Assembly (NCBI GenBank): GCA_963700885.1
Contig: CAVOZJ010000020.1
Coordinates: forward strand, 124,001-188,000
Reading direction: 5' to 3'
Source of the DNA: Anderseniella sp963700885
GTDB taxonomy: Bacteria; Pseudomonadota; Alphaproteobacteria; Rhizobiales; Aestuariivirgaceae
DNA: 64,000 nucleotides
The notes below the pieces were generated by a model. The model made no database searches. It was not told the DNA's origin and was given only the letters and a program-made list of their open reading frames with translations. Positions 16,242 to 25,207 of this stretch are shown here, piece after piece; position 1 is the first letter of the stretch, and each line of letters begins with the position of its first letter. A program made the translations under genes and the position numbers.

Positions 16242-16532
16242 TCAGCTCATGAATTTGTTCTTGAGCATCCCGACAATTGTCTGAACAACGAGGCCGCCAA
16301 TACCGCCGCCGACAAGTTGACCGGCGATTGCACCAATATCCATGCCGCCTGCTGCGTCACCTCCGGCAGCGCCCAGCAAGCCACCAAGCACTGAGCCGCC
16401 GCCAATACCACCCAGCGCACCCGCGATCAGGTTGCCAACGTGCCCCATGTCGCCGCCACTGATGAGTTTACCACCAGCCGTGCCACCTGCTGCACCGCCA
16501 ATGGCTTGTACGATAAGTGAAGTTAAATCCAT
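16242..16532 (-). CDS. Glycine-rich small hypothetical protein
   Basis: About 96 residues, not recognised as a named family. The sequence is almost entirely Gly, Ala, Ile, Leu and Val, with repeated GxxxG-like spacing (GGAAGGTAGG, GALGGIGGGSVLGGLLGAAGG, GGGIGGLVVQTIVGML seen in parts) and ends in a basic KNKFMS. It could form glycine-zipper membrane helices. AGGAGGGG stands 8 bases before the ATG at 16532, a much better start than the in-frame ATG at 16556. A strong terminator follows the gene, so it is a compact single-gene unit. Function unknown. Confidence 0.7.
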   Translation of the reverse strand: MDLTSLIVQAIGGAAGGTAGGKLISGGDMGHVGNLIAGALGGIGGGSVLGGLLGAAGGDAAGGMDIGAIAGQLVGGGIGGLVVQTIVGMLKNKFMS

Positions 16533-16978
16533 AATTGACCCCTCCTGGTCGGACACACAAACTGTGTACCCTGATTTCCGCTACAACTGGAGCCTAGCCA
16601 GCTTGGGACGCATCACAAGGCTTTTTTTCATACCGCCCGGGTAAAAGCCGTCATACAGACTGGCGAGGTTGCTTTCATCTGACCGACATTCCCCAAGGTC
16701 ATAAGATTCCGATAAATCTGAACAATCACCGAAGCCAGCAAGAAAATAACCAGGAACTGGGTTGAAAAAGCAATAAATCCAGCCAGTTACCCACTGTGAA
16801 GCGCCGCAATTGCGACACGAAATCCACATGATATGGTGGCTTTTGGAAACTACGTTAATTCAATAGTTACCATACGTGCCGATAGTATTTTAATGCGCAT
16901 CGTCCTCCAGTGAGCAGGGAAAATCTGAAAGTGTTCTTCATCGTGCGCAGTTCAAGTTAGTTCTCCAAGGGGTTTCCT
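16533..16978. other. Intergenic stretch with no convincing gene
   Basis: About 450 bases between two divergent small genes. It holds an open frame of 82 codons on the minus strand (16581-16829) without family features or a good ribosome site. An AT-rich part near 16850-16900 probably carries the promoter of the exported protein gene. Confidence 0.5.
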
Positions 16979-17419
16979 ATGAAAAAGTTGATTGTCGCCA
17001 TCGCCGCAACCATGTTTGCGCTGCCGCTTGCCGCTGCGGTTCAGGCAGAACAGCCGGTGGCCGTTCCTGCGGAACAACTGTCACTGGAACCCGACGCCCT
17101 GGAAGGACTTTTCCCCGGTCACTACGAAGCCCGTGTTGCCGGGGGATACCGGCTGCTGATTGCGGCGAAAGACGACGGTACCATGCTTGGCCGGGCGTTC
17201 GGTAAGGAAGACAAGGGTCTTTGGGTCATCAGGGATGAGGAACTTTGTATTTCATGGCAGTCATGGACGCGTGGAGAATACAAGTGCGGGTCGATCACCC
17301 AGAACGGCGAGTGGTTTGTGGCAACCGATAGTCAGAACGGCGAGACAATGTTGTTCAAGCCCGTCAATAAGAGTGATGTTTATGCAGCTCAGGTAGGACG
17401 CCGGGCATCGAGGGACTAA
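16979..17419 (+). CDS. Exported hypothetical protein
   Basis: 146 residues with a clear Sec signal peptide (KKLIVAIAATMFALPLAAAVQA, cleavage probably before EQPV). The mature part contains LEGLFPGHYEARVAGG, then DEELCISWQSWTRGEYKCGSI with two cysteines that could pair, and ends in basic residues. The pattern of a small beta-rich domain with LCISW...KC recalls small periplasmic proteins of the DUF995 kind, but I cannot assign the family with certainty. CAAGGGG lies before the ATG. Single gene, function unknown. Confidence 0.75.
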   Translation: MKKLIVAIAATMFALPLAAAVQAEQPVAVPAEQLSLEPDALEGLFPGHYEARVAGGYRLLIAAKDDGTMLGRAFGKEDKGLWVIRDEELCISWQSWTRGEYKCGSITQNGEWFVATDSQNGETMLFKPVNKSDVYAAQVGRRASRD

Positions 17420-17548
17420 TACCACTTCCAGGCTCAATATCTTTCGAAACAACATTTCTGAAGAATGATGCGTTTGTGATCGTCTGATCAATCATTGCTC
17501 CGCTCGCGAAAGCGCGATCATTGCCCGAAACACGAACGGGGGCAGTAA

Positions 17549-18009
17549 TCATCCCCGGCCGCGATAAGGCGGCACACCCCGATCCGGCAGCCACAGGCCT
17601 CTCGGGGGCCCGCCGCTTTGCCAGAAAACGTCAATTGGAACACCGCCGCGTGGATACCAGTATCCACCGATACTCAGCCATCTGAGTTCCAGAAGAGTCA
17701 CGATATCGCGGCCAACGCGAACCGTACAGTCTTCGTAGAAGGCTCCGTGACTGCGATATGAGCCAAGATACAGTTTCAGCGACTTGGATTCGACGATCCA
17801 GTTTTGCGGCACATAATCGATGACCAGATGGGCAAAGTCCGGCTGTGACCGGTAACCGGGCAGATGGAGGTAAACTCAGGCACCGTAAACCGTACCAGAT
17901 AATCGGTGTCTTCATGCGGAGACGGCACACGCTCCATTATTGCCTCGTCCGGCGAGGCGGGCACGGCGCTATCGCCCCCCAGGCGGGTAATGGCAGTTGG
18001 ATCAGACAT
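17549..18009 (-). pseudogene. queF: NADPH-dependent 7-cyano-7-deazaguanine reductase, frameshifted
   Basis: QueF reduces preQ0 to preQ1 in queuosine synthesis. The ATG at 18009 opens a frame giving DYLVRFTVPEFTSICPVTG, with the catalytic Cys in the SICPVTG motif. The rest (QPDFAHLVIDY, VESKSLKLYLGS, HGAFYEDCTV, IGGYWYPRGG, PPYRGRG) lies in another frame and ends at 17549. The switch is at about 17843-17849, where two extra bases (CA in CACAG) restore the family sequence if removed. Restored length is about 153 residues, normal for the short type I QueF. All catalytic regions are conserved, which favours a sequence error or very recent mutation. It starts 6 bases after the aminotransferase stop. 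Confidence 0.88.
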
Positions 18010-18015
18010 GTTTCG

Positions 18016-19357
18016 TCAAGCAGCCTTGCTGGCAGTCAACGAGCCATTTATCGCTGTGTCCAGTTTGTCCATGATTTCAGCAATATGGGTCTCGGTGATG
18101 ATGTATGGCGGTGCGATCAATACGTGGTCGCCCGCCTGGCCATCAACAGTGCCTCCCATTGGATAAACCATAAGACCGCCGGACAGTGCACGTTTCTTGA
18201 TGTCCGCATGGAGCTTCAGTGCTGGGTCGAATGGTTGCTTGGAGTCCTTGTCCTGCACCAGTTCAACACCCAGGAACAATCCGCGTCCGCGAATATCGCC
18301 AACATGGGGATGCTGCCCGAAACGAGAACTCGAGAGCGGCCTTCAGGTTGCCGCCCATCGCATTGACATTACTCAAAAGGTCATGACGTTCTATTTCCTG
18401 CAAAACTGCTACTCCGGCAGCACAGGCTGCCGGGTGACCAAGGTACGTATGCCCGTGCTGGAAGAAGCCGGAGCCATGCTCAATTGCGGAATAGATTTCA
18501 GCGGAGCACAACATGGCGCCGATTGGCTGAATACCCGCACCGAGACCTTTGGCAATGCAGACCATGTCCGGGAAAATATCCTCCTGTTCGGAAGCAAACA
18601 GTGTGCCGCATCGGCCCATGCCGCACATCACTTCATCAAGGATCAGCAATACGCCATACTTGTTGCAAATTTCGCGGATACGTTTGAAGTAACCGGTCTC
18701 GGCAGCGACCGCGCCGAGAGTGGCTCCCACGACAGGTTCGGCAATAAAGGCTGCGACACTATCCTCGCCAAGTTCCTGTATTTTTTCCTCGAGTTGGTTG
18801 GCCATGCGCAGGCCGTATGCTTCAGGTGTTTCGCCGGCCTGTGCCCAGCGCCAGAAATAACAGGCGTCTATGTGATGCATGGCGGCGGTCAGAAATGGCT
18901 CAAACTGCTTGCGGCGCCAGCGATTGCCACCGGCGGCCAGTGCGCCCAGCGTGTTACCATGATAACTCTGCCAGCGCGCGATCACATGCCGCCGGTTCGG
19001 CTCACCCTTTTCCAGAAAATATTGCCTGGCCAGTTTCATTGAGGCTTCGGTAGCTTCCGATCCACCAGATACAAAATACACCCGGTCAATGCCTTTTGGC
19101 GCACGTTCGATCAGCATGTCGGCCAGTTGTTCAGCAGGCTCGGAAGTGAAAAAACTGGTGTGCGCCCAGGCGAGTTTGTCCAGTTGCGCCTTTACGGCGC
19201 CGCGCACGATACTATTGGAGTGGCCAAGGCACGAAACCGCCGCACCGCCGCATGCGTCCAGATAGCGTTTGCCGCCGGCATCGATCACGTAAACGCCATC
19301 GCCGGCTACCGCGGTGGCCGGATTGGACTTCGTGTGTCTTGGGAAGATGTGGGACAT
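18016..19357 (-). pseudogene. Class III (omega-amino acid:pyruvate type) aminotransferase, frameshifted
   Basis: PLP enzyme that moves an amino group from an omega-amino acid or amine to a keto acid. The N-terminal part from the ATG at 19357 shows VSGGSEATEASMKLARQ, SYHGNTLGAL, ILDEVMCGMGRCG and the PLP Lys in CIAKGLGAGI. After GGNLKAALE the frame goes wrong. The true continuation (SRFGQHPHVGDIRGRG, then FLGVELVQDKDSKQ and IAPPYIIT) is in another frame and ends at 18016. One extra base near 18328-18332 explains this. Restored length is about 446 residues, as usual for the family. It follows the beta-keto acid cleavage enzyme on the same strand, hinting at joint use in beta-amino or beta-keto acid catabolism. 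Substrate unknown. Confidence 0.87.
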
Positions 19358-19383
19358 TTCTTGTTATCCTTTGCCTCCTGACC

Positions 19384-20217
19384 CTAGGCTGCCAGAGGAA
19401 GTTGCAGTATGTCGCGGGCTTGCTGCCAGCTGGCGACAGGCCGCTCGTGCTTGTCGCACAGTTCAACAGCGCGCTTTACCAGGGCCGCGTTGGACGGAGC
19501 GAGCGTGTTTCGGTCCAGCCGCACATTGTCCTCGAGCCCGGTACGGACATGTCCGCCCGCTGCGATGCACCAGTCGTTGAGAACAATCTGGTTTTGCGCA
19601 ATTCCCGCGCCGCACCATTTGGCATCAGGTGCCAGGCGGTTCAGGGTTTTCACGTAGAAGTCAAAAACTTCCCTGTCGACGGGCATGGCGTTTTTCACGC
19701 CCATGACAAACTGTACGTACAACGGTCCTTTTATGCGGCCGTCTTCGGTCATCCTGACTGCTTGAAAAATATGACTGAGATCAAAGGCTTCGATTTCCGG
19801 TTTGACTCCATAGGTCAACATCTCACTTGCCAGCCAGTCCACCAGATCCGGGGAATTTTCGTAAACCCGTGCCGGAAAGTTGTTGGAACCGACGGTCAGG
19901 GACGCCATGTCCGGTTTCAGCGGCAGCATACCGCCACGTTCATGACCCGCACCTGAGCGACCGCCCGTTGAATACTGGATGATCATGCCGGGGCAGTGCT
20001 TGCGCAAAGCCTCGCCCAGCAGCGCAAATTTTTCTGGATCTGATGTCGGTGTCTCATCATCATTGCGCACATGACAGTGAGCAATGGAAGCGCCTGTTTC
20101 GAAGGCTGCCTGTGTGCTCTCGATCTGTTCGGTGATGGTGATCGGCACCGCCGGGTTGGCGGCTTTCGTCGGCACGGATCCTGTAATGGCAACGCAGATT
20201 ATGCAGGGATCGGACAT
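19384..20217 (-). CDS. Beta-keto acid cleavage enzyme (BKACE, DUF849)
   Basis: Zinc-dependent TIM-barrel enzyme, 277 residues. The family joins a beta-keto acid with acetyl-CoA and splits it into acetoacetate and a CoA ester. Typical stretches are ICVAITGSVPTK, HCHVRNDDETPTSDPE (two metal His), STGGRSGAG, EIEAFDLSHI and GHVRTGLEDN. The gene starts 9 bases after the pcaG stop and is followed by the aminotransferase. Because protocatechuate cleavage leads to 3-oxoadipate, itself a beta-keto acid, the enzyme may act on that compound or a relative. This is inference from context, since different BKACE members accept very different substrates. Confidence 0.9.
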   Translation of the reverse strand: MSDPCIICVAITGSVPTKAANPAVPITITEQIESTQAAFETGASIAHCHVRNDDETPTSDPEKFALLGEALRKHCPGMIIQYSTGGRSGAGHERGGMLPLKPDMASLTVGSNNFPARVYENSPDLVDWLASEMLTYGVKPEIEAFDLSHIFQAVRMTEDGRIKGPLYVQFVMGVKNAMPVDREVFDFYVKTLNRLAPDAKWCGAGIAQNQIVLNDWCIAAGGHVRTGLEDNVRLDRNTLAPSNAALVKRAVELCDKHERPVASWQQARDILQLPLAA

Positions 20218-20225
20218 AGGTTTCC

Positions 20226-20795
20226 TCAGATATCAAAAAACACGGTTTCAGATTCGCCCTGTAGCGAAACATCAAAGCGATAGCTGTTGTTGGAACTGGT
20301 ATCAGGCTTTGCCAGCAGAGTCTCGCGGCCATCGGCGATGGCATTGAGCACCGGATCAGACGCATTGGCATCGCTCTCATCGCCAAAATAGATACGCGTG
20401 TGCAGATGCATGTTGATGCCGCGCGCAAACACCATCAGGGTGATGTGCGGCGCCTGCGGTGAGCCATCGCTCCATTCGACCGATCCGGGTTTCACGGTTT
20501 CGAAGCGGAACTCGCCGGTTTCGAAATCAGTGTGACTGCGCGCAAACCCCCGGTGGCCATCAGCGAAAACTCCGTTACCATCTGCCTGCCAGATTTCCAG
20601 CAGTGCATCCTTGACGATTTCCCCGGCGCCATCACGAACCACCCCGGTGATGATAATTGGCGTGCCGCTGCCTAATCTGGTGCTGCATGATATGCCATGC
20701 TGTTTTACTTCGAAACCGGCAGCCTCCGGCAGCAGGCCAATATGCACGTAAGGGCCGGCAGTTTGTGAGGGAGTTTCCTTCAGGCGCCTGCTCAT
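20226..20795 (-). CDS. pcaG: Protocatechuate 3,4-dioxygenase alpha subunit
   Basis: Alpha chain of the intradiol ring-cleaving enzyme that opens protocatechuate to 3-carboxy-muconate. 189 residues beginning ETPSQTAGPYVHIGL, the usual PcaG N-terminus, with LEIWQADGNG, APHITLMVFARGIN and HTRIYFGDE. PcaG lacks the iron ligands, and none of the tyrosine/histidine set is seen here, as expected. Its ATG overlaps the pcaH stop by one base (TGATG), so the two subunits are translationally coupled. No pcaB, pcaC or pcaD is in the window. Confidence 0.95.
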   Translation of the reverse strand: MSRRLKETPSQTAGPYVHIGLLPEAAGFEVKQHGISCSTRLGSGTPIIITGVVRDGAGEIVKDALLEIWQADGNGVFADGHRGFARSHTDFETGEFRFETVKPGSVEWSDGSPQAPHITLMVFARGINMHLHTRIYFGDESDANASDPVLNAIADGRETLLAKPDTSSNNSYRFDVSLQGESETVFFDI

Positions 20796-21520
20796 CAGCC
20801 ATGCCCCGCATCGAGAGGTGTTTCGTTGCGACCGCGCAGCACGATATCAAACCGATAGGCGAGCGCATCAAACGGTACGGCGTTGTCGAGATCAAACCTG
20901 GCAACCAGTCGGTCGACAGCGGCAGGGTCGCTGACAGCATTGGCGATGGCGCAATGTTTGATCAGCGGATCACCTTCGAAATAAAACTGTGTGACCAGGC
21001 GTTGCGCAAACGAGGCGCCAAACAGCGACAGGTGAATGTGAGCCGGCCGCCATGCCGGCCCGTTATTGGGATACGGATAGGGGCCGGGCCGGATGGTGCG
21101 CAGGGTATAGTTTCCCTGCGCATCCGACAGGCAGCGGCCATAGCCTGAAAAGTTCCTGTCAAGTGGTGCAAGATACCCGTCTCGCACATGCCGGTAACGC
21201 CCCCCGGCATTTGCCTGCCATGCTTCGATGAGCACATCGGGTTGCGGGCGGGAATTTTCATCGAGCACGCGGCCGGATACCACAATGCGCTCACCGACCG
21301 GGTCGCCATCGACGACCGCGTTACGCAACATATCGGCATCATGTTCACCCAGCAAATTGTGACCGAAAACAGGACCGGACGTCTCGCTTAGCGAAGTCGG
21401 CATCCTTAGCAATGCGCGTTTCGGCGACCGCAGCACAGAGGAATTATAGGCCGGTGTCAGCCCCTTCGGGTGCCATGAACGGTCGCGCGGATAGAATTCG
21501 GATTTGGTATCGCAAGTCAT
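20795..21520 (-). CDS. pcaH: Protocatechuate 3,4-dioxygenase beta subunit
   Basis: Catalytic beta chain of protocatechuate 3,4-dioxygenase, 241 residues. The non-haem Fe(III) ligands are visible: a Tyr in FSGYGRC, a Tyr in GPYPYPNNG and two His in RPAHIHLSLFG. The N-terminus RDRSWHPKGLTPAYNSSVLRSP and the middle RIVVSGRVLDEN are typical of PcaH. First gene of pcaH-pcaG-BKACE-aminotransferase-queF on the minus strand. It diverges from an MFS transporter gene that could import an aromatic acid. Confidence 0.96.
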   Translation of the reverse strand: MTCDTKSEFYPRDRSWHPKGLTPAYNSSVLRSPKRALLRMPTSLSETSGPVFGHNLLGEHDADMLRNAVVDGDPVGERIVVSGRVLDENSRPQPDVLIEAWQANAGGRYRHVRDGYLAPLDRNFSGYGRCLSDAQGNYTLRTIRPGPYPYPNNGPAWRPAHIHLSLFGASFAQRLVTQFYFEGDPLIKHCAIANAVSDPAAVDRLVARFDLDNAVPFDALAYRFDIVLRGRNETPLDAGHG

Positions 21521-21716
21521 CGATTCAGCCTGACGTAAAACTCACCCTTCAATGTCTACCGCTGCGCGGGCATCGTCAACCGGCTGTTTTTAACCGTCAT
21601 CACCCGCCGGTGAATGAGTAGTTGGTCAAAAGAACGCCAATCGTGACGAACTCTCCATGGTAATCACTGGCGCGCAATGGCACAATCCGGCCAAAACCGG
21701 GCAGGGCCATCCTTCA

Positions 21717-22919
21717 ATGTCATCATTTTCTGAAAACACCGGGCAATGGCCGCGCATCTGGGCGGTTTTTTTGACCGGCGTGGCGGCAGCATTCCTGGTC
21801 GGCAAAGCGCCGGCTGCGCTACCGGTATTGCGGGCGGAACTGGGCCTGTCGCTGTTGCAGGCTGGCCTTGTTGTGTCAATGTTTTCGCTGGTCGCGGCGG
21901 TGGCGGGATTGTTGTTCGGTGCATTGTCCGACAGATGGGGACAATTGAGGCTTGCGATGGCCGGCCTGGTGCTTGCAGCAGTGGCTGGCGCAGCCGGCGC
22001 TTTGGCCGAAACCGCCGTGACACTCATAGCAAGCCGGGTTGCCGAAGGTGTTGGATTCTTCATGATTTCGGTGTCGTTGCCGGGACTGGTGATGAGACTT
22101 GCCGATGATCGCACACGCCAGACCGCCATGGGACTTTGGGGCGCGTATCTGCCGCTGGGAGCCGGCTTGATCCTGCTGGCCGGCGGCATTGTGATAGCCA
22201 ACGTTGGGTGGCGCGGATTGTGGCTGTTGATTTCGGCAAGTTATGTGGTGTTTTTTGCTGCCCTTGTCTGGGCTGCGCCGCGTGAACAGGGCCCTGCACC
22301 CAGCATAAGGGAAAAGCGCGTCAAGGCGGTCCTGAAAACCCCTGGAGCTGTCATGCTGGGCGCGGTTTTCGGATGCTATTCCGGGCAGTACATGGCTGTC
22401 ACCTCGTTTGTGCCGCTGATTCTGGTAGAGCGGGCCGGATGGGAACTGGCGCCTGCGGCGGCAGTTGGCGCGATGATCATGGTGGTCAACACTGCCGGCA
22501 ATGTTGCCGCCGGTTTCATGCTGGATCGCGGTGCGCGCCGGCAAACCCTGATTCTTGTGGCAAGCACAGCGATGGCGCTTGGAGCAGTAACAGTAATGTG
22601 TGCCGGTTTACCGGTGCCGGTGCGTATAGCCGGGGCCGTACTGTTTTCAAGCTTCGGCGGCATGATACCGGGATCATTGTTCGCAGGTGTGGCCCTGCAC
22701 GCGCCCAGCCCGGCGCATGTCTCCAGCGTAAACGGTCTGATGCTGCAATGTGTGGCTATCGGGCAGCTCATTGGTCCGGCTGTAACCACCTGGCTGGTTT
22801 CAACTGGCAACGGCAACTGGGCCATGTCGCTGATCTACCTGGTGCCAATGGCCATGCTTACCGCGACTTCAGGCCATTTGCTTGGTCGCATCGAGCAGGC
22901 ACCTGGACCTCAAACATGA
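21717..22919 (+). CDS. MFS transporter
   Basis: Major facilitator protein of about 400 residues with 12 predicted membrane segments. The loop 2-3 motif FGALSDRWGQLRLA is typical of the superfamily, and the second half repeats it weakly (AAGFMLDRGARRQTL). The ATG at 21717 (MSSFSENTG) places the first helix (WAVFLTGVAAAFLVG) near the N-terminus; an ATG at 21657 would add 20 residues. Divergent from pcaH, so an aromatic or related acid is one possible substrate, though the family resembles cyanate/nitrate-type MFS carriers loosely and the substrate is unknown. Its end overlaps the convergent gph end by 10 bases. Confidence 0.82.
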   Translation: MSSFSENTGQWPRIWAVFLTGVAAAFLVGKAPAALPVLRAELGLSLLQAGLVVSMFSLVAAVAGLLFGALSDRWGQLRLAMAGLVLAAVAGAAGALAETAVTLIASRVAEGVGFFMISVSLPGLVMRLADDRTRQTAMGLWGAYLPLGAGLILLAGGIVIANVGWRGLWLLISASYVVFFAALVWAAPREQGPAPSIREKRVKAVLKTPGAVMLGAVFGCYSGQYMAVTSFVPLILVERAGWELAPAAAVGAMIMVVNTAGNVAAGFMLDRGARRQTLILVASTAMALGAVTVMCAGLPVPVRIAGAVLFSSFGGMIPGSLFAGVALHAPSPAHVSSVNGLMLQCVAIGQLIGPAVTTWLVSTGNGNWAMSLIYLVPMAMLTATSGHLLGRIEQAPGPQT

Positions 22920-23587
22920 GCCGCGAACCGGGCCTCGAGGATTGGTAGTATTTCATCAAAATGATCCACCACATGGTTCGGGCCAAAAGCCGACACATGA
23001 GTGTCAGTGTAGCCGAAGCTTACAGCTACAACTGGAACTGAGGCCGCCTGAGCGGTGCGGATGTCGGTGGCGCTGTCGCCGATCATGACCGCATGCGAAC
23101 GCGTTGAGCCGGCAGCCCTGATGGCTGCATCCAGTGGCCGGGGATCCGGTTTTGCCACTCCCGTTGTATCCGGTCCGATCACCGCAGAGAAGTAATGATC
23201 CATGTTGAGTTCATTGATCAGCTTGACCGACAAACGCTCCAACTTGTTGGTGCACACGGCAAGGCCTATACCACGGGATTTCAGTTCGTCAAGCAGCGCC
23301 AGTACGCCTGGGTATGGTCTCGAATGCGCGGTTATGTTTACAGAATAATGATCAATGAACTGACGAAACAGAATATCGATCATGTCAGCGCGGGCTGGCT
23401 CGCCGGTGCGTTCGAAGCCGTGTTCAATCAGCTTTTTTGCACCCATGCCGACCATCCCGTAAACATCGTCCAGTGATACTTCGCGCCGGCCGTGGGCTTT
23501 CAGGACATGGTTGGTGGCCTGCCACAGATCAGGGGCAGTGTCGACTAGAGTTCCATCCAGATCAAAAATTACGGCGGATTTGGGCAT
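22910..23587 (-). CDS. gph: Phosphoglycolate phosphatase (HAD family)
   Basis: HAD-IA phosphatase, 225 residues. Motif I FDLDGTLVDT holds the nucleophile Asp, motif II is VCTNK, the motif III Lys lies in GVAKPDPRPL, and motif IV is MIGDSATDI. The cap domain length fits Gph, which clears 2-phosphoglycolate formed during DNA repair or oxygenase activity. Other HAD-IA phosphatases with the same motifs cannot be excluded. Its 3' end overlaps that of the convergent MFS gene by 10 bases. Confidence 0.82.
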   Translation of the reverse strand: MPKSAVIFDLDGTLVDTAPDLWQATNHVLKAHGRREVSLDDVYGMVGMGAKKLIEHGFERTGEPARADMIDILFRQFIDHYSVNITAHSRPYPGVLALLDELKSRGIGLAVCTNKLERLSVKLINELNMDHYFSAVIGPDTTGVAKPDPRPLDAAIRAAGSTRSHAVMIGDSATDIRTAQAASVPVVAVSFGYTDTHVSAFGPNHVVDHFDEILPILEARFAAHV

Positions 23588-23731
23588 TTTTCCTCGCTGT
23601 CACGGCACGCTGGTTCGCTGAGGCAGGTATGTAACTTCTGTGGTCCAGAAGCAAGCTGATGTGCCTTGGAGTGTGAAGCAGGTCATGCTACACCGCCAGC
23701 CAGCTAAACTTTAAGTGAGGAGGCTCTGCTT

Positions 23732-25207
23732 ATGGACGCGATCAAGACCCAGGCCCTGAGGGATATTCTCAAGGACAAATCATTACTCAAGGAACAGTGC
23801 TACATCAATGGCAAGTGGATCTCTGGCGACGACACCATCGAGGTCACCAACCCGGCTTCCGGAGACGTGATTGCCTCGGTTCCCAAACTCGGTGCAACGC
23901 AAACCAGACAGGCCATAGAATCTGCAGGCGAGGCCATGAAGGGCTGGGCGGCCAAAACCGCCAAGGAACGCTGCAACATCATGCGCACCTGGTATAACCT
24001 GATCATGGAAAACCAGGAAGACCTGGCCCAGATCATGACCGCCGAACAGGGCAAGCCGCTGGCGGAGTCTCGTGGTGAAATTGCCTACGGTGCCTCGTTC
24101 ATTGAATTCTTTGCCGAAGAGGCCAAGCGCATCTACGGTGAGACCATTCCAAGCCACAAGGCAGATGCCCGCATCGTGGTCACACGTCAGCCGGTTGGCG
24201 TGGTTGCTGCCATCACGCCCTGGAATTTTCCCAATGCCATGATCACCCGCAAAGCCGGCCCGGCACTTGCCGTGGGTTGCAGCATCGTGATCAAGCCTGC
24301 ATCCGAGACACCTCTGTCTGCGTTGTCCTTGTGTGAACTGGCAGAGCGCGCCGGCATACCTGCCGGTGTCATCAATGTGGTTACGGGCAAGTCTTCTGAA
24401 ATCGGTGCAGAGATGACTTCAAACCCGATCATAAAAATGCTGACTTTCACGGGCTCCACCGAAATCGGAAAAGTGCTGATGAAACAGTGTGCCGACACGG
24501 TCAAGAAGGTTGGTATGGAACTGGGCGGCAACGCGCCGTTTATTGTGTTTGATGATGCCGATCTGGACGCAGCCGTTGCAGGCGCCATGGCATCCAAATA
24601 CCGCAATGCCGGCCAGACCTGCGTATGCGCCAACCGGTTGCTGGTGCAGGAAGGCGTGTATGACGCTTTCGCGGCAGAACTCGCAGAAGCGGTTTCCAAA
24701 ATGCAGGTCGGAGACGGTACCAAGGAAGGGGTGACCACAGGGCCATTGATCAACAAGGCGGGTGTCGACAAGGTTCAGGAGCATATCCAGGATGCCCTCG
24801 ACAAGGGCGCCAGCGTTGTTGCCGGCGGCAAGGCGCTTGGCGGAAACTTTCACGAACCGACCATCCTGCGCGACGTTACAACGGATATGAAAATAACCCG
24901 GGAGGAAACCTTTGGCCCGGTGGCGCCACTGTTCCGTTTCAAGACCGAAGAAGAAGCCATTCGTATGGCAAATGATACAGAGTTTGGTCTGGCATGTTAT
25001 TTCTATACCCGCGACATCGGCAGGGTATGGCGAGTTGGTGAGGGGCTGGACTACGGCATCGTCGGCATCAATGAAGGCATTATCTCGACGGAAGTTGCTC
25101 CGTTCGGTGGCGTCAAGGAATCAGGCATTGGCCGAGAAGGTTCCATTCATGGCACCGAGGAATACGTCGAGATGAAATATATGCTGATGGGTGGCCTTCA
25201 CACGTGA
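23732..25207 (+). CDS. gabD: NAD(P)+ succinate-semialdehyde dehydrogenase
   Basis: Oxidises succinate semialdehyde to succinate, the last step of GABA breakdown. 491 residues with all ALDH motifs: ITPWNFPNAMITRK, FTGSTEIGK, the catalytic Glu in ELGGNAPFIVFDDAD and the catalytic Cys in NAGQTCVCANR. EETFGPVAPLF, VGINEGIIS and the C-terminal EEYVEMKYMLMG are the GabD type. GAGGAGG lies 9 bases before the ATG. The stop overlaps the rpiA GTG by 4 bases, so gabD, rpiA and gor are read together. No GABA transaminase is adjacent, although a frameshifted aminotransferase lies 4 kb upstream. Confidence 0.93.
   Translation: MDAIKTQALRDILKDKSLLKEQCYINGKWISGDDTIEVTNPASGDVIASVPKLGATQTRQAIESAGEAMKGWAAKTAKERCNIMRTWYNLIMENQEDLAQIMTAEQGKPLAESRGEIAYGASFIEFFAEEAKRIYGETIPSHKADARIVVTRQPVGVVAAITPWNFPNAMITRKAGPALAVGCSIVIKPASETPLSALSLCELAERAGIPAGVINVVTGKSSEIGAEMTSNPIIKMLTFTGSTEIGKVLMKQCADTVKKVGMELGGNAPFIVFDDADLDAAVAGAMASKYRNAGQTCVCANRLLVQEGVYDAFAAELAEAVSKMQVGDGTKEGVTTGPLINKAGVDKVQEHIQDALDKGASVVAGGKALGGNFHEPTILRDVTTDMKITREETFGPVAPLFRFKTEEEAIRMANDTEFGLACYFYTRDIGRVWRVGEGLDYGIVGINEGIISTEVAPFGGVKESGIGREGSIHGTEEYVEMKYMLMGGLHT

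Noticed and set aside
16581..16829. 82-codon open frame on the minus strand
   Set aside because: No family features, no ribosome site, unusual composition, and it lies in a region needed for promoters.
17631..17930. 99-codon minus-strand frame across queF
   Set aside because: A third frame without homology; the QueF sequence is explained by the two other frames.
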